DNA of 64,000 nucleotides from Zhouia amylolytica (GTDB lineage Bacteria > Bacteroidota > Bacteroidia > Flavobacteriales > Flavobacteriaceae). The first letter of the stretch is position 1. Each line of letters opens with the position of its first letter. Where the stretch lies: the NCBI RefSeq assembly GCF_900116365.1, contig NZ_FPAG01000009.1:62001-126000 (forward strand). Direction: 5' to 3'. The notes below the pieces were generated by a model. The model did no database searches, was not told the DNA's origin, and saw nothing but the letters and a program-made list of their open reading frames with translations. This document shows positions 27,694 to 34,768 of this stretch, in pieces. A program made the position numbers and the translations under genes.

Positions 27694-28353
27694 ATGCTAT
27701 CAAAGCTTTTTATCAAAACGCCTTTCTGGGCAAAGCTCATTTTCAACCGTCTCACCTGGCACATTGAGTCGGATGAAAAAACCCTATACTTAACTTTTGA
27801 TGATGGTCCAATTCCCGGTGTTACTGAATTGGTACTGGACACCTTGAAAGTTTATAATGCAAAGGCTACCTTTTTCTGCATAGGAGAAAACATAGAGAAA
27901 CACCCGAAGATATTCAAACGAATTCTATCTGAAGGACATCAAATAGGTAATCACACTCAGAATCATTTAAATGCAAGGGAAGTTGACACTGATACATATA
28001 TGGAGAACTTTATCTCTTGCGAACAGACCATTAAAAAGCACCTACCCTCTACACAGGTGGATCTCCCTAAACTATTCAGACCTCCTTATGGAAGAACCAC
28101 TTTTAAAACGCGAAACCGTATTCTTAACCGTGGCTATAAAATGATTATGTGGGATGTTCTCAGTGCCGATTACATGGAAGAGCTTCCACCTGAAGCCTGC
28201 TTAAATAATGTTTTACATAACACTTCCAATGGCAGCATAATCGTATTTCACGATAGCTTAAAAGCTAAAAAAAACTTAATCTATACTTTAATGGGGACTC
28301 TTGCGCATTTTACAAAAAAGGGTTATGTTTTTAAGTCGATCAACCCTACTTAA
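27694..28353 (+). CDS. Polysaccharide deacetylase (NodB/CE4 family)
   Basis: A 219-residue carbohydrate esterase family 4 protein that should remove N-acetyl groups from an envelope or peptidoglycan-type glycan. All five motifs are present: TFDDGP (Asp36/Asp37), the metal-binding NHTQNH (His87, His91), RPPYG, WDVLSAD and IVFHDS. No signal peptide is seen; the N-terminus (LFIKTPFWAKLIFNRLTW) is amphipathic and may sit on the membrane. Its start codon directly follows the T run of the preceding terminator, so expression needs read-through or an unseen promoter. Its 3' end overlaps the convergent regulator gene by 8 bp. Confidence 0.92.
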   Translation: MLSKLFIKTPFWAKLIFNRLTWHIESDEKTLYLTFDDGPIPGVTELVLDTLKVYNAKATFFCIGENIEKHPKIFKRILSEGHQIGNHTQNHLNAREVDTDTYMENFISCEQTIKKHLPSTQVDLPKLFRPPYGRTTFKTRNRILNRGYKMIMWDVLSADYMEELPPEACLNNVLHNTSNGSIIVFHDSLKAKKNLIYTLMGTLAHFTKKGYVFKSINPT

Positions 28354-28942
28354 TCAAACGAATTACAGGCATATACTTGCTTTTTTTCATTTTCTGGGAT
28401 CTTCTTAAATTGATGATTATCATAGTGAGGTTATAGCCATACAATAGAAATACAGGCACCACTAATGGATGAATTTTTGAAATCGTGTTTGGAACCAATC
28501 TCATTAAATTTACTGGAGTAATTCCAGCTCCAATAACTACCAGATAAATAGTTGTTGCCAGCAACCAGGTTAATTGGAAATTAACCAGATTTTTTCCTGT
28601 GCTATCAACCAATCTAATTTTATCTCTTTTAAGCAACCACAATATCAAGGGTACCAAAACCCCCAGGGCCGGATTATATAAAAACCCAAGCGCCCCCAAA
28701 TGCATTAACGACAGGTACCCCGTATCTTTTACTTTTTCCAAACACAATAGATCATCTGGGGTAATACCCAAGGCTATGGTAAGCTTCAATAGCGTATCTC
28801 CTTTGGGAGAAGACTCTCCTTTTTCTATGCGCTGAATCGTTCGCAGACTTAGTTTAGATTCTTCTGATAATTGTTCTTGAGAAAATCCTTTTCTGGCTCG
28901 ATAGAACTTTACCTTTTCCGATAAGTTTTCATTTTCCTTCAT
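28346..28942 (-). CDS. XRE-family HTH protein with C-terminal membrane domain
   Basis: A 198-residue protein with an N-terminal Cro/C1-type helix-turn-helix (about 8-65: LSEKVKFYRARKGFSQEQLSEESKLSLRTIQRIEKGESSP). A DUF4870-like membrane domain with four hydrophobic segments (about 76-100, 120-143, 155-178) and a basic tail follow. This predicts a membrane-tethered DNA-binding protein; ligand and targets are unknown. A -7 element TACTTTTG lies at 28971-28978 on the minus strand. The tail overlaps the deacetylase gene 3' end. Confidence 0.87.
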   Translation of the reverse strand: MKENENLSEKVKFYRARKGFSQEQLSEESKLSLRTIQRIEKGESSPKGDTLLKLTIALGITPDDLLCLEKVKDTGYLSLMHLGALGFLYNPALGVLVPLILWLLKRDKIRLVDSTGKNLVNFQLTWLLATTIYLVVIGAGITPVNLMRLVPNTISKIHPLVVPVFLLYGYNLTMIIINLRRSQKMKKSKYMPVIRLIK

Positions 28943-28970
28943 TCGTGTTGAGTATGTTTAGTGCTTTCAA

Positions 28971-28978
28971 CAAAAGTA
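28971..28978 (-). promoter_or_regulatory. Promoter -7 element of the XRE/membrane protein gene
   Basis: Minus strand TACTTTTG (TAnnTTTG), 28 bp before the ATG. No clear -33 box. Confidence 0.45.
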
Positions 28979-29071
28979 CCTATCCCACCATTTGATCCTT
29001 GCGCCAGAAACATGACAATTTTACGTCAATTCCTACCACCCCCTAATAAACAAGGCTCTATAGCAGTTTTA

Positions 29072-31483
29072 TTAAAAGGCTGCCCTCAGGGCTACAATGA
29101 AGTTACGGCCCGCTCCGGCCATTCCTGAGCTATAGGGCCTGTATCGTCTGTCGGTTATATTTTCCAGCCCTGCTGTAAGCGCCAAGACTTCTGAGAGCTG
29201 TTGCGTTGCTTTAAAGTTCAGGGTATACCATGCAGGAGCATACGGATTTCCATTATCATCCTTGGCATAAAGGTAATCTTTGCCTTGCTCTCCTACCGGA
29301 AGGTCCTCATAACTTCTTCCCCCATTATATACCGTATAAAGTTGCATATTCAATTTATTGACATGGTAGGTAAATTTGGTAATTCCAAAGAAGGGAGCAG
29401 CATGTCTTGATGGGCTTTTTTCTCCATTATCAAGTTCTTCCTCCCCTTTTTGAAGGTTTAATTTCGAAAGCAATGAAAAACCTTTAGCCAGTTTTGCTTC
29501 CAAGCCCAACTGCACTCCATACACTTCTGCCTGTGCGCCATTCTGTATCGCTTGCACTTTACTCAACTCACCGTCATACACGATACTATCCTGTCCGCTC
29601 ATAGTAAAATCTCTTCTTACTAAAGCATCATCAAGAAGGGTATAATACGCACTAAAATCTACCCGCAACTTATCATCCACTATTTTGCTCACTCCTACCT
29701 CAGCGGTATAAGCATATTCAGCTTTCAGGTCGGGATTTGGAACTACCACTGCCCCGGGTTCTGAATCAAAAACCTTTCCTATATCATCTACATTTGGTGA
29801 TCTAAATGCGGTAGCAAGTTTTGCCGTAAGCGACCAGGAGTCATCAGGTGTATATACCAGCCCTAAACTTCCGGTAAGTGCTCCATTACTTATATAGGCA
29901 TTACTTTCCGGAATTGGATAATAATTCATATTGTTTGAAAAATCAGCATCCAACACATATTGATTATACCTCATACCGGCATGCAATCCAAGCACTTCGG
30001 ATACTACATATTCATAGACTCCATAAATTCCATAAGACCACCATTGTGAATCCGGGTATCTTGAAGGGCCTTTAGACACAGCACCTGTTTCGATATTCTC
30101 TTGTTGCCCGGTTGAGTTTACATCGTTAAAAACTAATTCAGCTCCGTATAAAAACTTAGATTCGTTTTTAAACTCCTTTATAAAATCGGCATTTACTGAA
30201 ATTGCATTTAATCGCTCTTCTCTCGTACTCCTATCTAGATCATTAAAGTCACGATCGATTCTACTCTCTTCAAAATGCTGATGCGCTATTCTCAGACTCA
30301 TATGATCATAAATGCCCTGCTCCGCCTCATTTGTGATCGTCAAATTATTCATCATCCAAATCTGCGGACCATAGGACCATTCTGCACTTCGTGGTTGTCC
30401 GTTTCTCGTACGAATATGGCGATCGTATCTTGCATAATCTGAAGTCTCCGAGTAGTGAAACCCATATTGAAAGTCCCATGATTCGTTTGGCTTAAATCTT
30501 ATTTTCTGCATTAAATTCATCTGGGTATATCCGGAGGGCACCTGCTTATCAGGGTTATCGTTGGTTACGACCACATCCTCATTATTTTCCCGAATAACAT
30601 AGAAGTCTCGCAAATAGTCATCCGGGCCATAAGCTCCCATTTCAAGGTCTCCGAAATCATAACTTGAAACACTGGTAACAATCGCCCACTTATCCCAACC
30701 AACATTGATATCGAAGTGTGCGGTTTTTTCATCATTAGCAGATGCATAACGAACAATGCCTTTTCCGGACACCAGGGTTTCTTCATCCAGAGAAAACTCC
30801 GGGGTTAAGGTATGAAAACTCATTACCCCTCCGATAGCATCACTACCATATATTACAGAACCCGACCCGAATAATACTTCTGTATTCTGCATGGCAAAAG
30901 GATCTAAGGAAATCACATTCTGCAAATTTCCACTTCTGAAAATAGCCGTATTCATACGCACCCCATCCACAGCATACATCAATCGATTGGCAGAAAAGCC
31001 ACGAATCATCGGGCTACCTCCTCCTTGCTGACTTTTTTGAATATACACATCGCCGGAAGCTCCCAGCAGATCTGCAGCTGTTTGCGGGTTCTGAATGGCA
31101 ACTTCTCTTGGGGTTATAGTCGATATTTTAAATGGTATTTTCGCCTTAGATTCTCCCCACCTTGTGGCAGCCACCACTACCTGATCCAGAGAGATGTCTG
31201 ACGGGATCATAAACAACTCAAAACCATGCTGTTCAAGACTTAAAAAACTTACGGATTGAGTAACATAGCCCAAAAGCCTTATTTCTATGATATCGGCTCC
31301 TTTAAATTCTGAAATATCTGCCTGTCCTTTTGCATTGGTATACACATACTTTTTCGGACTATCAGACATTACAATGACCTGCTCTAAAGGTTGAAGCGTT
31401 TCTGCATCCTTGACTCTTAAAACCTGAGCATTGATCTCACAAAACCACAAAGCTAAAAGACCGGCTAATACTATTTCCTTCAT
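29072..31483 (-). CDS. TonB-dependent outer membrane receptor
   Basis: An 803-residue outer-membrane transporter. It has a signal peptide (ending INAQ), a short carboxypeptidase-like regulatory domain (about 20-100), a plug domain (about 105-240; QNPQTAADLLGASGDVYIQKSQQGGGSPMIRGF, VDGVRMN) and a beta-barrel ending in an aromatic residue (VALRAAF). The barrel contains AFRSPNVDDIG and NPDLKAEYAYT, similar to the FRAP/NPNL boxes of haem receptors. No histidine lies between the boxes, so haem specificity is not supported. Iron complex or vitamin uptake is plausible. No SusD partner or Ton genes are adjacent. Confidence 0.92.
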   Translation of the reverse strand: MKEIVLAGLLALWFCEINAQVLRVKDAETLQPLEQVIVMSDSPKKYVYTNAKGQADISEFKGADIIEIRLLGYVTQSVSFLSLEQHGFELFMIPSDISLDQVVVAATRWGESKAKIPFKISTITPREVAIQNPQTAADLLGASGDVYIQKSQQGGGSPMIRGFSANRLMYAVDGVRMNTAIFRSGNLQNVISLDPFAMQNTEVLFGSGSVIYGSDAIGGVMSFHTLTPEFSLDEETLVSGKGIVRYASANDEKTAHFDINVGWDKWAIVTSVSSYDFGDLEMGAYGPDDYLRDFYVIRENNEDVVVTNDNPDKQVPSGYTQMNLMQKIRFKPNESWDFQYGFHYSETSDYARYDRHIRTRNGQPRSAEWSYGPQIWMMNNLTITNEAEQGIYDHMSLRIAHQHFEESRIDRDFNDLDRSTREERLNAISVNADFIKEFKNESKFLYGAELVFNDVNSTGQQENIETGAVSKGPSRYPDSQWWSYGIYGVYEYVVSEVLGLHAGMRYNQYVLDADFSNNMNYYPIPESNAYISNGALTGSLGLVYTPDDSWSLTAKLATAFRSPNVDDIGKVFDSEPGAVVVPNPDLKAEYAYTAEVGVSKIVDDKLRVDFSAYYTLLDDALVRRDFTMSGQDSIVYDGELSKVQAIQNGAQAEVYGVQLGLEAKLAKGFSLLSKLNLQKGEEELDNGEKSPSRHAAPFFGITKFTYHVNKLNMQLYTVYNGGRSYEDLPVGEQGKDYLYAKDDNGNPYAPAWYTLNFKATQQLSEVLALTAGLENITDRRYRPYSSGMAGAGRNFIVALRAAF

Positions 31484-31715
31484 ATAAATTCAATCATTTT
31501 TACCACCACTATATACAACCTTTGGTTAAAATTGATAAAATATAGGGTTTTACACAGCACAAATATGCCACAAACTCTGTACCATAACCAAATTTCCAGA
31601 GACATATTTCGCTGGATTTAACGGTAAAATGAACATCAGCACGTCAGCTGAAAGATCGCATGTTGAATAATTTTGCTATTTTTATAGGAAATTACAACCA
31701 TTACCTCTTAGAGCT

Positions 31716-32309
31716 ATGAAACCAAAATTATTACCTCTTTTCTTATGTCTGTCAATTTTGTGCGCATGCAGTAATGATGACGACAACTTGAACAACACCT
31801 TTCAAACTGGTAGCTTAACGGATAATAGAGATGGACAAACCTACAAAACCGTACGTATTGGCACTCAGATCTGGATGGCCGAAAACATGAAATTCGATAC
31901 TGAAGACAATTCCAGCATTTGCTACGAAAATGAGGCTTATAACTGTTTTGTATATGGAAGGTTATATACGGGAAATACTGCTCAGACTATTTGTCCGGAG
32001 GGGTGGCATTTACCTACAGTGGAAGAATGGAACACCTTATTTGATTATTTTGGAGGTGAGGATGTTGCCTATGCATTTTTAGAACCTTTCGGGATGATTC
32101 ACGAACAAGCTGTTGAATTCAATATACTTCCAACGGGTCGAAGTATCGCAACTAATTTTGAGAAAATGAATGAAGGATTTTACTGGACCTCAACCGACGG
32201 AGGGTATCCAGAATCATTCAGGTATATCAATTATAAACCGGGAGCTAGCTTTAGTACACCTGGAGCCAGCCAAACCGTGATGCAAAGCTGTAGGTGCCTA
32301 AAAGACTAA
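31716..32309 (+). CDS. FISUMP-domain lipoprotein
   Basis: A 197-residue lipoprotein: signal plus lipobox (LSILCAC, SNDDDN) and then a fibrobacter succinogenes major paralogous (FISUMP) domain. Typical features are DGQTYKTVRIGTQIWMAENM, CPEGWHLPTVEEW and FYWTSTDG, with a final cysteine cluster (MQSCRCLKD). It is likely surface- or periplasm-exposed; the family's function is unknown. The gene faces the thioredoxin gene tail to tail with only 2 bp between stops. Confidence 0.9.
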   Translation: MKPKLLPLFLCLSILCACSNDDDNLNNTFQTGSLTDNRDGQTYKTVRIGTQIWMAENMKFDTEDNSSICYENEAYNCFVYGRLYTGNTAQTICPEGWHLPTVEEWNTLFDYFGGEDVAYAFLEPFGMIHEQAVEFNILPTGRSIATNFEKMNEGFYWTSTDGGYPESFRYINYKPGASFSTPGASQTVMQSCRCLKD

Positions 32310-32311
32310 GA

Positions 32312-32608
32312 TCAGACGTATTCCTGGAGAATACCTATTAATGTATTAGCATCCTGCTCTCCGCTTTGGCGCCAAACCATTTCTCCTTTCTTATAAATCA
32401 TGAGAGTGGGCAAGCCTTTGACTCTTAAGGCGTCTGCTAGTTCTTTGTTTTTATCTACATTAATTTTAATGACTTTGGCTTTATCCCCCAATGCGGCGGC
32501 CACATCCCTGAGTACAGGATGCATTGCTGTAGAGGAATCATTCCAATCCGTGTAGAAGTCCAACAAAACAGGAATATTGGCTTCAATTAATTCACCAAAC
32601 TTAGACAT
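32312..32608 (-). CDS. Thioredoxin-fold protein lacking the CxxC active site
   Basis: A 98-residue thioredoxin-like domain without signal peptide, hence cytoplasmic. The fold is clear: VLLDFYTDW, KVIKINVDKNKELADALRVKGLPTLMIYKKGE, with the cis-Pro in GLPTLMI. The redox motif WCGPC is replaced by WNDSS (Trp22-Asn23-Asp24-Ser25-Ser26), so both catalytic cysteines are gone and the protein has no cysteine at all. It cannot act as a disulfide reductase; a binding or chaperone role is inferred. It precedes the metallophosphoesterase tail-to-tail neighbourhood without an obvious operon partner. Confidence 0.9.
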   Translation of the reverse strand: MSKFGELIEANIPVLLDFYTDWNDSSTAMHPVLRDVAAALGDKAKVIKINVDKNKELADALRVKGLPTLMIYKKGEMVWRQSGEQDANTLIGILQEYV

Positions 32609-32660
32609 AGGCGAAAAATTTTAACAGTAAATATAATACAAATGTAATATTTTCTTTGAA

Positions 32661-33893
32661 TTAAGCGATCTTCGATGACTTTTTCAGCTCAATCACAGTA
32701 ATTTCAGGCCAAATCCCAACTCTTCCGGGGTATGCTAAAAACCCAAATCCTCTATTCACATTAATATATTGTCCTTTCTGTTTGTAAATTCCGGCCCAAT
32801 GCTTATATCGCCAACTTGCGGGGCTCCATTTCACCCATCCCGGGATTTCAATACCAAACTGCATACCGTGTGTATGTCCACTCAGGGTGAGATGATAGTG
32901 ATAATCATCATCAACCACTTTCTCTTCCCAATGTGTTGGATCGTGGCTCAACAAAACCTTAAAGTCATTTTGGTGTACTGCCTGAGTCGCTTTCTTAAGG
33001 TCTCCTGCTTTTTTAAAACCACCTGCTCCCCAATTTTCCACACCTACTAATGCTATACGCTCTCCTTCTTTTTCAATAAATCGATTTTCATTAAGCATTA
33101 AATCGAATCCGATTTCCTTTTGAATATCTTTTAACTGTTGTAAATTTTCGTCTTTTTCCACCGATGAGTTCCAGTCTACATAATCTCCATAATCATGATT
33201 TCCCAAGACAGAGTATTTACCATCTTTTGCTTCAAGTTTCGAAAAGGATTCTTTCCAGGGAATCATTTCACTGGCTTTATTATTCACCATATCTCCGGTA
33301 AAGAGAATCACATCACTTTCCTGCTTATTGATCAGGTCTATTGCGTATTCTATTTTTTCTTTGTTATCAAAGCTACCGCTATGGATATCCGAAATCTGGG
33401 TAATCTGATAGCCATCAAAGGCGTCCGGTAAATCGTCGAATTCCAGTTCATACCTGAGTACCCTGAAATCATACTTCCCTTTGAACATTCCATAAAGCAT
33501 GGAAGCAAACGGGATGGCAGCCACTCCAATAGCCAATTGACTTACAAATTTTCTACGGGAAGGGATGTGAAAGGTTTCCTTAGCTCCATAGAGCTTATTA
33601 TAAATTCCAGCGCCCAGTCGAACCACATCTTCACCCAACAAAAAAGGCAGAGCAGCCAATTTCAGCACCATTAAGGTTAAAAGAAACCCCATGGCGTAAC
33701 TTTTGGCGTGGGTCAAAACGCGACCTGAACCGTCATCCGCATTAAACTGATAGATCAAATTCGCAACGACCACCAGGGAAACAATAATATTGAGTATTAA
33801 AAGCCACTTATTCTTGGTGAGTGTTTTTACCACCTGGTAAAAGTACACTTCCAAAACTATAAAAATAAGCAGAAAAATTATCCAACGCATCAT
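32661..33893 (-). CDS. Membrane-anchored metallophosphoesterase (YaeI-like)
   Basis: A 410-residue protein. Its N-terminal part (1-145) has about four transmembrane helices. A calcineurin-like phosphoesterase domain follows, with all metal-binding motifs: QISDIHSG, FTGDMVNN, LGNHDYGDY, LLSHDPTHW and LSGHTHGMQFG. It resembles the YaeI/YkoE-type membrane phosphoesterases, some of which act on lipid pyrophosphates; the substrate is not known. Two consecutive ATGs mark the start. The gene lies 52 bp upstream of the thioredoxin-like gene on the same strand, so co-transcription is possible. Confidence 0.93.
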   Translation of the reverse strand: MMRWIIFLLIFIVLEVYFYQVVKTLTKNKWLLILNIIVSLVVVANLIYQFNADDGSGRVLTHAKSYAMGFLLTLMVLKLAALPFLLGEDVVRLGAGIYNKLYGAKETFHIPSRRKFVSQLAIGVAAIPFASMLYGMFKGKYDFRVLRYELEFDDLPDAFDGYQITQISDIHSGSFDNKEKIEYAIDLINKQESDVILFTGDMVNNKASEMIPWKESFSKLEAKDGKYSVLGNHDYGDYVDWNSSVEKDENLQQLKDIQKEIGFDLMLNENRFIEKEGERIALVGVENWGAGGFKKAGDLKKATQAVHQNDFKVLLSHDPTHWEEKVVDDDYHYHLTLSGHTHGMQFGIEIPGWVKWSPASWRYKHWAGIYKQKGQYINVNRGFGFLAYPGRVGIWPEITVIELKKSSKIA

Positions 33894-33959
33894 AACTATT
33901 TACCATTCAATTTATTACAAATGTACTTGAATTGCACCACCACCAAACTACTTTAAAAT

Positions 33960-34682
33960 TTATTTAACGCTCTTTACCATTCTTTTAATGATTTCAAGAT
34001 TGGAAACAGGCACTGTTTTCTCATCCTGCTGTCCACCTGAAAACGATATTCGAGGTTCAGTATCAAGTACGTGCACGGGTTTAGACGCAGAAAAGTGTAT
34101 TTCCTTAAATCCTCTTTCCTTAAACTTCAAAATGTTTTCTTCATTGATTCCGCTACCGGGCATTATCGTTATCTTTTCACCATACTGCTGATGCAGGCTT
34201 GTTAATAGATCGATTCCGAGTATGGCTTTTGGCTGTTGCCCACTCGTTAATACTCTATCGCAGCCAAGTGTTATTAATTGTTGCATGGTTTCATGAACAT
34301 CAGGCACCCAATCCAGCGCTCTATGAAAAGTAAAGTGTAATGGTTTGGAAAGCTCTATGAGTTCTTTGGTACGTTCAACATCGAGCGTATTATCTGCATT
34401 TAACACACCTGCCACTATGCCTTCGCACCCTAATTCTTTACAAAGCTCAATATCTTTTTTCAGGATATCGAATTCCGCTGAAGAATAGGTGAAATTTCCA
34501 CTTCTGGGTCTTAGCAGGACGCTCACCTCGATCGTTAGTTCTTCCTTAATCTTTTTCAACAATCCGTAAGTTGGTGTGGTTCCTCCTACACCCAGTTCGG
34601 CACACAATTCAATCCTGTCTGCTCCAGCCTCTTGAGCATTTCTTGCTGATTCGAATGAATTAGCACATATTTCTACTATCAT
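33960..34682 (-). CDS. cutC: CutC family protein
   Basis: A 240-residue TIM-barrel protein annotated as copper homeostasis protein CutC, although a direct copper role is disputed for many members. Hallmarks: MIVEICANSFESARNAQEAGADRIELCAELGVGGTTPTYGL, VLLRPRSGNFTYS, FHRALDWV, LTSGQ and the barrel-end IMPGSGINEENI. The ATG at 34682 is chosen because the longer frame starts with TTG (34691). It is divergent from polA with a short intergenic region and has no obvious operon partner. Confidence 0.93.
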   Translation of the reverse strand: MIVEICANSFESARNAQEAGADRIELCAELGVGGTTPTYGLLKKIKEELTIEVSVLLRPRSGNFTYSSAEFDILKKDIELCKELGCEGIVAGVLNADNTLDVERTKELIELSKPLHFTFHRALDWVPDVHETMQQLITLGCDRVLTSGQQPKAILGIDLLTSLHQQYGEKITIMPGSGINEENILKFKERGFKEIHFSASKPVHVLDTEPRISFSGGQQDEKTVPVSNLEIIKRMVKSVK

Positions 34683-34768
34683 TTCCTTCAATTTTATTTA
34701 TTGTTACTTGCTTCTGTGTATCCACAAAAACTTCCTTATTTTTACAAAAATAAACTTCAACTTTTATT

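Noticed and set aside
29072-31483. Haem-specific receptor assignment
   Set aside because: The boxes resemble FRAP/NPNL but the histidine between them is missing.
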